DNA from: Streptomyces sp. NBC_01471
GTDB lineage: Bacteria > Actinomycetota > Actinomycetes > Streptomycetales > Streptomycetaceae
Direction of reading: 5' to 3'
Assembly (NCBI RefSeq): GCF_041438865.1
Contig: NZ_CP109450.1
Location: 248,001-312,000, forward strand
DNA length: 64,000 nucleotides
Shown: piece after piece, positions 46,140 through 55,255 of the stretch
Layout of the letters: each line of letters begins with the position of its first letter
How positions within the stretch are numbered: the first letter of the stretch is position 1
Made by a program: the position numbers and the translations under genes
Notes under the pieces: model-generated
What the model saw: only the letters and a program-made list of their open reading frames with translations
What the model was told of the DNA's origin: nothing
The model's database searches: none

Positions 46140-47308
46140 CGGGCGTCACCCCGTCCCGGCGCCGCGGCCGCGTCCGCCGACGCGTCCAGTTCCGCCCGCA
46201 GGCCCCGTGCCTGCTCCTCCAACTGGCCCGTACGTTCCGCGTACACGTGCCCGAAGAGCTCCATCGGGTCCGGCACCGGATCCGCGCTCATCCGCTCCCG
46301 CAGGCGCGCCGCCATCTCCTCCGCCTCTCCCGCGACACGAGCCGCCGCCTCGTCGTCCAGCAGGCCCCGGTCCCGCAGCGCGCCCTCCAGCAGGTTCACC
46401 GGGTCGTACGCGCGCCATGCGGCCACCTCGTCGTCCTCGCGGTACCGCGTCGCGTCATCCGCGTTCGTATGCGCCTCCACGCGGTACGTGACGGCCTCGA
46501 CGAGCGTCGGTCCCCCGCCGCTCCGCGCCCGCTCCACCGCCCCGGCGAGGACCGTGTGGACAGCCGCCACGTCATTGCCGTCGACCAGCCGGCCCGGCAT
46601 GCCGTACCCGACGGCCTTGTGCGCCAGCGTCGGAGCCACGCTCTGCTTCGCCAGCGGCACGGAGATCGCGAAACCGTTGTTCTGGACGAGGAAGACCACG
46701 GGCGCCCGCCACACGGCCGCGAAGTTCATGGCCTCGTGGAAATCGCCCTCGCTCGTGCCGCCGTCACCGACGAGGGCGAGCGCCACCACGTCGTCGCCCT
46801 TGAGGCGGGCAGCGTGCGCGAGACCCACAGCATGTGGCAACTGCGTCGCGAGCGGCGTGGACAACGGCGCGACACGGTGCCGGTACGGGTCGTAACCCGT
46901 GTGCCGGTCACCGCGCAGCAAGGTCAGGGCCTCCACCGGGTCCACACCACGGGCGACCACGGCCAGCGAATCGCGGTAGCTGGGGAACAGCCAGTCCCGC
47001 TCGGCCAGGACGGCCGCAGCCGCCACCTCGCACGCCTCCTGACCGGTGCTCGACGGATACACCGCCAGCCGGCCCTGCCGCGCAAGCGCCGTGGCCTGCG
47101 TGTTGAATCTGCGGCCCCGTACCAGCCCGCCGTAGAGCCGCAGCAACAACACGGGATCGGCGGCGGCCTCGGCCGGAGTACCGAACACGCGAAACGGCCG
47201 CTCCTCAGGGAGCAGCGTCGCTGCGGCGGGACTTCCCCGCCGGTAGGGCGGTACGGGCCGGCCGGCCGGGGCGGGACCGATGCGCGACGGGGCCCTGCTG
47301 TTCTTCAC
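46136..47308 (-). CDS. 2-oxoacid dehydrogenase E1 alpha subunit
   Basis: 390 residues; holds the thiamine diphosphate motif GDGGTSEGDFHEAMNFAAVW...VQNN, the YPSSTGQEACEVA region, RDWLFPSYRD and the phosphorylation-loop-like YRVEAHTNADDATRYR, typical of branched-chain E1 alpha. GTG 47308 has GGAGG 8 bases upstream. By context it may turn a branched 2-oxoacid into a starter acyl-CoA, or an aryl-pyruvate into arylacetyl-CoA as PglB/PglC do in phenylglycine synthesis. Confidence 0.92.
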   Translation of the reverse strand: MKNSRAPSRIGPAPAGRPVPPYRRGSPAAATLLPEERPFRVFGTPAEAAADPVLLLRLYGGLVRGRRFNTQATALARQGRLAVYPSSTGQEACEVAAAAVLAERDWLFPSYRDSLAVVARGVDPVEALTLLRGDRHTGYDPYRHRVAPLSTPLATQLPHAVGLAHAARLKGDDVVALALVGDGGTSEGDFHEAMNFAAVWRAPVVFLVQNNGFAISVPLAKQSVAPTLAHKAVGYGMPGRLVDGNDVAAVHTVLAGAVERARSGGGPTLVEAVTYRVEAHTNADDATRYREDDEVAAWRAYDPVNLLEGALRDRGLLDDEAAARVAGEAEEMAARLRERMSADPVPDPMELFGHVYAERTGQLEEQARGLRAELDASADAAAAPGRGDAR

Positions 47309-47537
47309 GCGTGCGCCTCCTCTGCGCTGACTGGTTAACGGAGCACGATGCGAGAGAGGAACCAGTGGGACCGGATGCGCCGGTGCCCGCGACCGCGGGC
47401 CGTCGGCCGGCGACGGTGTCAGGCCGGCCCGGGCGCGACACACCGCAGCTGACCGCAGCCTGCGGTGCGGGCGGTACGCACACCGCAGGAAGTGCGGCGG
47501 TTGGCAGCGTCGGCGTCGATCCCCACCCCGGCGTACC
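47309..47537. promoter_or_regulatory. intergenic region before the E1 alpha gene
   Basis: Contains ACTGGTT at 47330-47336 and its inverse AACCAGT at 47360-47366. The gap of 229 bases suggests a separate promoter for the dehydrogenase genes, yet no copy of the GTAAC-GATR cluster motif is seen here. Confidence 0.35.
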
Positions 47538-49013
47538 TCAGGCTCCGGCCGGGTCTCGGCGCGACCGGTTGATCCAGGTTCGTTCCAGATTGGCGATGAG
47601 GTCGGGGCTGTACATGCGGACGGCCTGCTCGATCGCGTACGCGGCCATGTACTGGCGGAAGACGTCCACCGGCTCCTCACCGATCGCCAGCATCCGTTTG
47701 TTCGCCGCGACCGCCGGGTTGTCCAGGTGCGCCGCCGCCCGCTCCACCGCCGCGTCCAGCTCCCGCGCCGGCACCACCTGGTCGCACAGCGCAGACGTCT
47801 CCGGATCCCCGGCCCGCAGCCGTCGGCCCCAGAAGATCATCTGCCTGCTCGGCCGGCTGCCCATCGCATGGACCAGCCGCAGATTGGCGGCCCCGGGCAC
47901 CAGCCCCTCGTCCATCGCGGGCAGGCTGAACCACGCGTCCTCGGCGGTCACCACCCGGTCGAGCGCCAGCAGAATCTGCGTGCCGCCGCCGATCGCGAAC
48001 GAATCCACCGCCCCCACCCACGGCTTGACCACCCGCGAAGGCAGCCCTTCCGGTCCGTCCTCCCCGCGGTGCAGCCCGTGGACGAACTTCGCCAGGTAGC
48101 CGACTTCGCGCCGCAGCATGAAGCCCACGAGGGAGATCTTTCCCTGGAACAGGTGGGTCAGGTTGATGCCCGCGCTGAACACCCGCCGGCCCCGGTAGGC
48201 GGGGTGCGACATCACCCCTCCCCGCAGGACGCCCACCCGGCTGCCCTCGTCCAGCAGCACCAGGTCCGTCGCCGTCTCCAGAGCTTCGACGAGGGCGTCG
48301 TCCTCCGCGTTCAGGTACGCGTCATTGCGCACCTCCACCTGGGCGATCCCCTCCCTCCGGGTCACCGAGACGGCCCCCAGGTCCGCACGGCCGGTGGCAC
48401 GGAACGCGGGCAGCGCCGCCAGTGACCGCCGTGTCGGCCGCAGCATCGAACGCAACAGGTGCGGCCCAGCGACAGCCGAGCCGAACAGGGCGTGGAAGAG
48501 GAGACCCTGGTCGATCTCCCACCCCTCCTTCTCCCACTGCGGCAACCGTGCCTCCGCCGCCAGGCGCTCGGGGCCCGGCACGAGCCCCGGACAGCGCTCG
48601 GCGGCGAGAACGGCGATCTCCTCCACGCGCAACGACCGGGTGAATCCCTCGGTCAGATCCTCGTAGAGCCGCTCGGCATGGCGGCCCAGGAATCTCCGGC
48701 GCAGCAGACGGGCCCGCTCGTGCAGGGCCTCGGCGCGCCGTCCCGGGCCCTGCGACCGCTTCGCCTTCGGCGGCAGCGCGTCCACCGCCCTCACAAGCTC
48801 CGTGAGACAACGGGACACTCGCTGCCGATCCGCTCCGAACACACCACTCAGTGTGGGGAGTTCATGGCCGTCGGCGACGCTGCCGTCCGCCTGGGCGGAA
48901 CGCTCCGCCCCGCGCGGGGCTGGGGTGTCCCCTCCGGCCGAGAGCCAGGATGTGGACGGCTTGACCGCCTGTGACACCCGCACAGACGTGGCGTCCGAAT
49001 CCGAAAGTTCCAT
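47538..49013 (-). CDS. second DpgC-like arylacetyl-CoA dioxygenase
   Basis: A 491-residue paralog of DpgC, with about 50 extra N-terminal residues. The crotonase-fold core is intact: EKEGWEIDQGLLFHALF, LNAEDDALVEALE, RRVFSAGINLTHLF and VDSFAIGGGTQILLALDRVV, which includes the Gln conserved in DpgC. The cofactor-free oxygenase converts 3,5-dihydroxyphenylacetyl-CoA to the glyoxylate, and DpgC enzymes are known to accept other arylacetyl-CoAs. A second copy next to an E1/E2 complex suggests a different substrate. It has its own cluster motif 35 bases before the ATG, so it is a separate unit from dpgABC. Confidence 0.85.
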   Translation of the reverse strand: MELSDSDATSVRVSQAVKPSTSWLSAGGDTPAPRGAERSAQADGSVADGHELPTLSGVFGADRQRVSRCLTELVRAVDALPPKAKRSQGPGRRAEALHERARLLRRRFLGRHAERLYEDLTEGFTRSLRVEEIAVLAAERCPGLVPGPERLAAEARLPQWEKEGWEIDQGLLFHALFGSAVAGPHLLRSMLRPTRRSLAALPAFRATGRADLGAVSVTRREGIAQVEVRNDAYLNAEDDALVEALETATDLVLLDEGSRVGVLRGGVMSHPAYRGRRVFSAGINLTHLFQGKISLVGFMLRREVGYLAKFVHGLHRGEDGPEGLPSRVVKPWVGAVDSFAIGGGTQILLALDRVVTAEDAWFSLPAMDEGLVPGAANLRLVHAMGSRPSRQMIFWGRRLRAGDPETSALCDQVVPARELDAAVERAAAHLDNPAVAANKRMLAIGEEPVDVFRQYMAAYAIEQAVRMYSPDLIANLERTWINRSRRDPAGA

Positions 49014-49048
49014 ACGTCCCACTCTCCGTCCGGTCGTACACCCCGGAC

Positions 49049-49070
49049 CATCCGCGATCACCGCCGTTAC
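49049..49070 (-). promoter_or_regulatory. cluster motif upstream of the second dpgC-like gene
   Basis: Minus strand reads GTAAC, then GGCGGTGATCGCG, then GATG, with dyad GCG-N5-CGC. It lies 35 bases before the ATG. Confidence 0.7.
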
Positions 49071-49145
49071 GCGCGCGTGGGATTCCTGGAGAGGCGAGGC
49101 CGGGCACGGCTCGGGGACGCGGTGTCCCCGGGCGCGGCGAACCGG

Positions 49146-50468
49146 TCACCGGTGCAGTGTGGCGAGGACGTCGGGGCTGTAGGCCCTTAGCGCCTGTTGC
49201 AGGGCGAATTCGGCCAGGTAGGCACGGAATTCCCCGGCTGGTTCGTCCGCCAGATTCAGCATGGCCCGGTTGGCCACCACGGCCGGGCCGGCCAGCACCG
49301 CCACCGACTCGGCGACCGCGGCGTCGAGTGCGTCCGGGGCTGCGACCTCGTCGAAGACCAGGCTCGCCCCCGGCTCGCCCGCGTCGATCCTGCGGCCCCA
49401 CAGGACGACCCGGCGTGCCTGACGGGCGCCGAGGAACCGGGTCAGCCGCAGGTTGGCCACGCCCGGCACGATGCCCTCCTGAGCGGCGGGGAGGCTGAAG
49501 TAGGCGTCGCTCGCCGCCAGCACCCGGTCGCAGGCGAGCAGGATCTGGGCCCCGCCCCCGATGGCGAACCCGTCCACCACGCCGAGCCAGGGCTTCTGCA
49601 CCGCCGTGCCCGGCCAGGGCGCGTCCGTCCGCACGAGTCCGCGCATCAGCTTGCTGATGTAGCCCAGCTCGCGACCGAGCAGGAAATCCACGAAGGAGAT
49701 GTTGCCCGCGCGGAGCTCCTTGAGGTTGATGCCTGCGCTGAAGACGCGTCGGCCCGCGTACCGGGGATGGGTCATGAAGCCGCCCCTGAGGACGCCGACG
49801 CGCACCTGCGGATCGAGCAGGACGAGGTCGACCAGGGTCTCCAGGTCGACGACGTGCTGGTTGTCCTCCGCGTTGAGGCAGTGGTCGTTGGTGATGGTCA
49901 CGAAGCCCGCGCTGCGGCGGCGTTCGAGCCGCGCCGCCTTGAGGATCACCTCGCCGGTCTCCCGGAAACCGGGCAGCAGCTCCAGCGCACGCGGGGTCGG
50001 GCGCAGCATCGACTCCATGAGGTGGGCGCCCGGGCCGGGAGCGCGCAGCAGGGCGCGGAAGAGGATTCCCTGGTCGATCTCCCACCCCTCCTTCTCGGAC
50101 TGGATACGTCCTGCCTCGTCGGCCATCTGCCGCGCGGACGGTGCGAGGCCGGGAAATTCCCGGCCGGCCGTACGGGCCAGTTCCGCCAGGCGGAGGTGTG
50201 CCGTCCGGCCGGCGGTCAGCGTGTCGTACACCCGCTCGGCGTGCAGGTCCAGGAAGTCGGTCCGCACCTGACGTGCCGCGTCGTGGGTGCGCTGCGCCCG
50301 GGTGTTGTCCGCCGGGCTCCTTCGCCTAGGCGAGGGCATCGCGGCCAGCTGTTCGGCCGCGCTCCGCAGACGGGCGGTGACGAGCTCACGGTCGGTGTCG
50401 AACAGACCGGTGAGGGGCGGTGGAGTGGCCGGGGGCTGTCCGCCCTCGGCGGTTGTTGACGAGGTCAC
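49146..50468 (-). CDS. dpgC: 3,5-dihydroxyphenylacetyl-CoA 1,2-dioxygenase
   Basis: Cofactor- and metal-independent oxygenase giving 3,5-dihydroxyphenylglyoxylate. It is 440 residues, the usual DpgC length. An N-terminal helical domain is followed by the crotonase core (EKEGWEIDQGILFRALL, LNAEDNQHVVDLE, RRVFSAGINLKEL, VDGFAIGGGAQILLACDRVL). The GTG overlaps the dpgB stop (GTGA). With dpgA and dpgB upstream in the same unit, the assignment is firm. Confidence 0.93.
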   Translation of the reverse strand: MTSSTTAEGGQPPATPPPLTGLFDTDRELVTARLRSAAEQLAAMPSPRRRSPADNTRAQRTHDAARQVRTDFLDLHAERVYDTLTAGRTAHLRLAELARTAGREFPGLAPSARQMADEAGRIQSEKEGWEIDQGILFRALLRAPGPGAHLMESMLRPTPRALELLPGFRETGEVILKAARLERRRSAGFVTITNDHCLNAEDNQHVVDLETLVDLVLLDPQVRVGVLRGGFMTHPRYAGRRVFSAGINLKELRAGNISFVDFLLGRELGYISKLMRGLVRTDAPWPGTAVQKPWLGVVDGFAIGGGAQILLACDRVLAASDAYFSLPAAQEGIVPGVANLRLTRFLGARQARRVVLWGRRIDAGEPGASLVFDEVAAPDALDAAVAESVAVLAGPAVVANRAMLNLADEPAGEFRAYLAEFALQQALRAYSPDVLATLHR

Positions 50469-51151
50469 TTGCCGTCTCCCGTCAGGTCGGTGCGGCGCAG
50501 GGCCCGGTCGCAGGCTGCCAGATGGGTTCCCAGCGCCTCCTCGAAGGAGACCGTTCCGGCGTCGAGCAGGAGTCGGCGGCGCAGGGCCGCCTCGGACCCG
50601 GCGGAGTCGGCGGCCCGCTTCAGGACGGCGGCCAGCGCGGCGCCGGCGTCCTGGGTCACCTCGTCGAGCACTCCGGCGACGCGCAGGGCCGGTACGTCGG
50701 TCTCGCCCGGAAACAGTACGAGCCGGCGGGCCGTCGCGAGGCCCACCTGCTGCACGAGGCGGTACAGGGCGGTCCCCGGCCACATGCCGTCGGTCCGCGT
50801 ACCCGCGTCCAGCGCCATACCGGGTCCCGCGATGCGGTGATCGGTGGTCAACAGGACTTCCAGGCAGGCCTGGTTGCACCGGCCCACGCCGATCCCGACG
50901 GTCAGTGCGTCGAGCCGCTCCAGTCTCCTCAGCGCGTTCTCCCACTTGCCGACCAGGTGTACCTGCGCCGGGCCGGGCCATGCGGCGGGCGCGGCCTTCG
51001 ACCCGGTCAGCCGCACCACGAGGACACGGCCGCCCCCGGTGTCCTCCACCCGGTCGCAGGCGTCGGTGATCTCTGCCACGAGGCCGGGCGTCAGCGGGCG
51101 GGACACGTCGATGTCGGCTTCCACGACCGTCTGCGAAATGGTGGCGTGCAT
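50465..51151 (-). CDS. dpgB: enoyl-CoA hydratase-like DpgB
   Basis: A 228-residue crotonase-fold protein that helps DpgA release and aromatise the tetraketide to 3,5-dihydroxyphenylacetyl-CoA. Landmarks are VLVVRLTGSKAAPAAWPG, CNQACLEVLLTTDHRIA and MWPGTALYRLVQQVGLATARRLVLF, the divergent crotonase pattern of DpgB. It sits between dpgA and dpgC. No dpgD is present in the window; that gene is known to improve but not to be essential for product formation. Confidence 0.9.
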   Translation of the reverse strand: MHATISQTVVEADIDVSRPLTPGLVAEITDACDRVEDTGGGRVLVVRLTGSKAAPAAWPGPAQVHLVGKWENALRRLERLDALTVGIGVGRCNQACLEVLLTTDHRIAGPGMALDAGTRTDGMWPGTALYRLVQQVGLATARRLVLFPGETDVPALRVAGVLDEVTQDAGAALAAVLKRAADSAGSEAALRRRLLLDAGTVSFEEALGTHLAACDRALRRTDLTGDGK

Positions 51152-51203
51152 ACTGCGAACTCCTCCTGCGGGGTAGGTACCGGGCGCTGTCGCGGGCGCC
51201 GGT

Positions 51204-52343
51204 TCAGAAGCGGACGAGTGCGGTCTCGATGGTCGAACCGGGGCCCATCGTCATGAGCACGCCGTGATCGCCGGGCCGGGTCACGCCCTCGCGCACCAGG
51301 CGGTCGTACGAGAAGAGGAAGGACCCGCTGGACACGTTGCCGAAATCCCGCAGGACACCGGCCGTGTGGCGCAGGTCGTGACGGGACAGGCCGAGGTTGA
51401 CCCGCACGGAGTCGATGACCTTCTTGCCTCCTGAGTGCACCACCCAGTGCGCGAGGTCGCTGCGCCGCAGACCGGTGCCGGTGAGAAGCCGGTCGATCGC
51501 GGTCTCGGCGTTCGCCCCGACGACGTAGGGCACGTCACGGTCGAGGAAGAAGCTGAACTTCCCCGCCGTGTCGTCCCAGTCGTAACGCATGGCCGGACAC
51601 GCCTCGGGAATGAGGTGGCTGGTGAACTTGAGGAGGTCGGGGCCCTGCCGGGGGCCCGTGTCGTCCGCCGGGCCCGTGGTGAGCGCGACGGCCGCCGCGC
51701 CGTCGCCGAAGAGGCTGTTGACGACGGACGTACGCATCGTGCCGTCGAAGACATAGGCGGCGGAGCAGACCTCGACGCACACCATGACGGCCGCCCGGCC
51801 GGGGTTCGCGGTGCTCCAACCAGCCACCGCGTTCAAGGCGTTGAGGCCGGCGTTGCACCCCATGCCCACGACGTCGAGCCTGCTGGTGTCGACGGCGAGC
51901 CCAAGATCCTTCATCAGCAGGGCGCTGAGTCCCGGCGTCAGCAGGCCCGTGCTCGACACGCAGCACAGATAGCCGACGTCGTCCAGCGACAGCCCCGCGG
52001 CCGTCAGGCAGCAGCGCAGCGCGTCGGCGCCCATGGCGATCCCCTGGGCGGCGTGTTTGCGCAGCAGTTCGCCCTGGGTCTCGATGTGGGGGCGCCCCAG
52101 CTGGTCACGGGACGGGAGAGTGAGGCAGCGGCGGTCGATCGCGCTGTTGGCGAACACCGAGCGGACGCGTTCATCGGTGATCCCGAAGAAGTCGAGGACT
52201 TCCTCCTGCGTGTAGGAACGGGCGGGGACCGCGGTTCCCACTCCGAGAAGGGCCGGCCGGGCACGGCGGGGAGGCGGGGTGCCGCCCGGTCGGGGTGCAC
52301 GGTCGGCCCCCGTTTCGGCGGTCGCGGCAAGCAGCGTGTTCAT
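51204..52343 (-). CDS. dpgA: 3,5-dihydroxyphenylacetyl-CoA synthase (type III PKS)
   Basis: Condenses malonyl-CoA units to the precursor of 3,5-dihydroxyphenylglycine. The 379-residue chalcone-synthase-fold protein has the catalytic Cys in VVGMGCNAGLNAL, His in AHWVVHSGGKKVID and Asn in DFGNVSSGSFLF. The N-terminus carries the DpgA-type VGTAVPARSYTQEEVLDFF. The frame is open further upstream, but the ATG at 52343 with GGAGG 11 bases before it is the start. It leads the dpgABC unit, with a variant cluster motif 123 bases upstream. Confidence 0.94.
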   Translation of the reverse strand: MNTLLAATAETGADRAPRPGGTPPPRRARPALLGVGTAVPARSYTQEEVLDFFGITDERVRSVFANSAIDRRCLTLPSRDQLGRPHIETQGELLRKHAAQGIAMGADALRCCLTAAGLSLDDVGYLCCVSSTGLLTPGLSALLMKDLGLAVDTSRLDVVGMGCNAGLNALNAVAGWSTANPGRAAVMVCVEVCSAAYVFDGTMRTSVVNSLFGDGAAAVALTTGPADDTGPRQGPDLLKFTSHLIPEACPAMRYDWDDTAGKFSFFLDRDVPYVVGANAETAIDRLLTGTGLRRSDLAHWVVHSGGKKVIDSVRVNLGLSRHDLRHTAGVLRDFGNVSSGSFLFSYDRLVREGVTRPGDHGVLMTMGPGSTIETALVRF

Positions 52344-52466
52344 GGGCTGATCAACCTCCAGTCGGGGCCGGCGCAAGAGCCGCGCGGACGTGGAACCACG
52401 GGGCGTCCAACCGGTCTCCGGGACTCGGCGCACTCCGTCAGCGTGCGCCGGGTGATCCGCGGGCGT

Positions 52467-52490
52467 CATCGGCGGAGTCCGCACAGTTAC
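52467..52490 (-). promoter_or_regulatory. variant cluster motif upstream of dpgA
   Basis: Minus strand reads GTAAC, then 15 (not 13) bases TGTGCGGACTCCGCC, then GATG. The spacer holds a longer dyad, GCGGA-C-TCCGC. GTTACGTAAC, a perfect 10-bp palindrome, covers 52486-52495. The motif overlaps the stop codon of the LuxR gene. Confidence 0.55.
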
Positions 52491-54919
52491 GTAACCCGCT
52501 TTCCCTGCCCGGCCCCTGCGGACCAGGCGGCGAGGTGCGCCCGCGAGCGCAGTCCGAACCGCTCGCGAATGTGCCGGGTGTGCGTCTCGACCGTCCGGAC
52601 GGACAGACTCAGCCGTTCGGCGATCTCCCGGTTCGTCATCCCCCGCGCGACAAGACCGACCACCTGCCGTTCCCTCGAACTCATCTCTTTCCGCGGCTCG
52701 TTCGGGGCTGAAGGGCTCTCGCCCAGGGCGTAGTCGACGGCTTGTCGGCCCGACATCGACCGGCCGGCCCGGAGCGCGGAGTCCGCCCGCGACCCAGACA
52801 GGTACCTCTCGCCCTCGGTACGGGTTTCGGCGACCGCACGCCGCCACCAGGGGGGCGCCAGGCTGCCCGTACGCTCCCGCAGCCCGTCGGCCGCCCCGAG
52901 CAGCCGCAGGGTGCGCTCGGGGCGATGGACCCCGACCGCGACCGCCGCCGCCCCTTCGAGCCCCCAGGGCACGCCCGCCCGGCCGGCACCGCCCAGCGCG
53001 AGGCCCTCGGTGAAGTGGCGCCCGGCGGTGTTCACGTTGCCTCGCCGCAGCTCCACGGCGCCCGCGGTGTAGAACAGCGCGGGAACGTGGGGAGCCTGCC
53101 CGAGCATGCCGCGCGCCGTTCCGGTACCGGCGATCCTGACCGCGTCTGCGGCGGCCTCGACGTCGCCCTGACCCAGGAGGTACCAGCCGAGCTCCGATGT
53201 ACAGCACAGCCGTGCCGCCTCGTCCTCCAGACGCGCGCTGATGCGCAACGCGCACGCGGCGTCGGCGACAGCCGCAGGCAGGTCGCCCGCGTACGCGCCG
53301 ACCGTGCCGCGCACGCGCAGGTACCGGGCGAGACCTCGCTCGTCGCCGTCCCGCCATGCGGTCAGTGCGGTCGCGCGGGCGAGGCGGGCGGCCCCGCAGG
53401 CGTCCCCCTGCTCGCTCGCGAGGTGCGCGGCCGTGGCCAGGGCGGCGCCCCGGTGCCGGGAACCTGCGGGGGTGTCCCGCAGGGCATCGGCGAGCGCGCG
53501 GCGCCCACCCAGTTCCGCGCCGTCGGCGTCCTCCACGGTGAGCACCGCGAGGGCGAGCACCAGCCTCCGCTCGTCGGCGGTACCGTCCAGCAGGTGCAGA
53601 GCCCTCAGCAGACTGTCGCGTTCCTCGACCAGCCGGGCCACGTCAGGACCCGCCACGACGATGGCGTTCCCGAGCGGGTCCGCCAGTTCGGCCAGGGCGG
53701 CGACCAGGCCCCCCTCGGCCGCCCGGCGCGCCCGCTCGCCGGCCGGCCGCGCGCGGGCGAAAAGTCGCACGGACTCCGTGAGCCGAAACCGGGCGGTGCT
53801 CGCCGCGCCCCGTTCCGCGACCAGCAGGGACTGGGCTTCCAGGGCACGCAGGACCGGCAGTACGGCGAAGGCCGCCCCCGGCGACGTTCCGTGGACGGGT
53901 GTCAGGCCCGCGCAGACCGCGGCGGCGGTGCCGAGTCCGAAGCCTCCCGGTAACACGGAGATCCGGCCCAGCACTGCGCGTTCCCCGGGAGTGAGCCGCT
54001 GGTAGCTCCAGTCGATGGCGGCACCGAGGCTCCGATGGCGCGGGTCGGCGGTGCGCCAGCCGGAGTCGAGCAGGGAGAAGCGTTCGGCCAGCCTGTCGAG
54101 GATCTCGGATGGTGACAGCACGCGGACAAGCGCCGCCGCCAGCTCGATCGCCAGCGCGTTGCCGTCCAGGCGTGCGCAGATTTCATCGACGGTGTCCAGA
54201 TCCGGGCCGGTGTACTCGGCCCCGGGCCCGGCCGCGCGGGCCCGGTCGAGGAATAGGCGCAGTGCCGCACCGTCGAGACCGGCCAGGACCGGCAGGCCGC
54301 GCAACGAGTGCACGACCTCCCCGGGCAGGCGCAGCACTTCCCGGCTGGTGGCGAGCACCCGTAGCCGGGGGCACTGCGGGAGCAGCACGGCGAGCAGCTT
54401 TCCGCACTCCTCCAGCCGGTGCTCACAGTTGTCCAGCGCCAACAGCACATCTTGCTCGGTGCCGAAGGCTCTGATCACCGAGTCGACCGGTGGCGAGGAG
54501 GCGTCGGCCAGACCCGCGGCGGTGGCGATCCCCGCCGCAACCGCCGCGTCCGCATCCAGCGCCCCGATGTCGACGTGGAACGCCGGGGCGGTGTCCTTCC
54601 GCCGGGACAGCCGCTTCAGGAGTTCGACCACCAGCCTGGTCTTGCCGACGCCCGGCTCCCCCACGATCGTCAGCAACCTGCTGGACGAAATGAGCCGGGC
54701 CGCGGTGAGCAGATCGTCCTCGCGGCCGTGAAAGCTGCTCACATGCGCGCACAGGCCGACCAGGGGCTGCGCCGGCAGGGCTCGCGTTTTTCTGCGCCGC
54801 CGGTACGCCTGCTGTCGGCAGGCGTTGGAGCAGTAGCGGGACGGACGCGACGACACGGTCCGCGCCGCCGGTCCGGCGAGCCGGTTTCCGCATGTCTCGC
54901 ACAGCGGGTCGGACGGCAC
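52487..54919 (-). CDS. LAL-type LuxR family regulator with N-terminal Cys module
   Basis: Large ATP-binding activator, 810 residues. Order: a small Cys-rich module (CETCGNRL then RYCSNACRQQAYRRRRK), a STAND-type ATPase (Walker A GEPGVGKTRLV, ALDNCEH, VLATSREVLRLPGE), a TPR-like helical region, and a C-terminal LuxR helix-turn-helix (SSRERQVVGLVARGMTNREIAERLSLSVRTVETHTRHIRERF). The frame extends upstream, but GTG 54919 with GGAG 9 bases before it matches the start of its paralog at 56171. It is probably the cluster activator; the dpgA motif lies at its 3' end. Confidence 0.9.
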   Translation of the reverse strand: MPSDPLCETCGNRLAGPAARTVSSRPSRYCSNACRQQAYRRRRKTRALPAQPLVGLCAHVSSFHGREDDLLTAARLISSSRLLTIVGEPGVGKTRLVVELLKRLSRRKDTAPAFHVDIGALDADAAVAAGIATAAGLADASSPPVDSVIRAFGTEQDVLLALDNCEHRLEECGKLLAVLLPQCPRLRVLATSREVLRLPGEVVHSLRGLPVLAGLDGAALRLFLDRARAAGPGAEYTGPDLDTVDEICARLDGNALAIELAAALVRVLSPSEILDRLAERFSLLDSGWRTADPRHRSLGAAIDWSYQRLTPGERAVLGRISVLPGGFGLGTAAAVCAGLTPVHGTSPGAAFAVLPVLRALEAQSLLVAERGAASTARFRLTESVRLFARARPAGERARRAAEGGLVAALAELADPLGNAIVVAGPDVARLVEERDSLLRALHLLDGTADERRLVLALAVLTVEDADGAELGGRRALADALRDTPAGSRHRGAALATAAHLASEQGDACGAARLARATALTAWRDGDERGLARYLRVRGTVGAYAGDLPAAVADAACALRISARLEDEAARLCCTSELGWYLLGQGDVEAAADAVRIAGTGTARGMLGQAPHVPALFYTAGAVELRRGNVNTAGRHFTEGLALGGAGRAGVPWGLEGAAAVAVGVHRPERTLRLLGAADGLRERTGSLAPPWWRRAVAETRTEGERYLSGSRADSALRAGRSMSGRQAVDYALGESPSAPNEPRKEMSSRERQVVGLVARGMTNREIAERLSLSVRTVETHTRHIRERFGLRSRAHLAAWSAGAGQGKRVT

Positions 54920-55255
54920 GGGGTGGTCTCCTGCTCTGCGTTCGGGAGGTGTGGCGGAATCTCCCTCTGTTCGGGGGCTGTTGGGGCTCGGCCGGTTCGG
55001 GAGCCGGAAGGTCCCCAGCGTCCGAAGTGGAACGGGCCGTCGGAGACGTACGGAAAGAGGGGTCCAGGAGGCATACGAGAAGGAGGCGTGGCGGAAACGA
55101 GGTCCGGCAGGTGTCCGGCGGACCGGCAGCGTTGCCCGCGGTCTCACCAGAGCACGCGTGCCATCGGGTGCCGCACGGCGCGACGGTCCTCGACCGGGAC
55201 AGCTCCCGAGACCGACGCCCGGCCGAGGGGGCGATCGCGTGACCGGTGCCGGAGC
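54920..55255. other. intergenic region upstream of the first LuxR gene
   Basis: About 336 bases between mbtH and the regulator. I see no gene, no cluster motif and no convincing promoter consensus. Confidence 0.3.
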
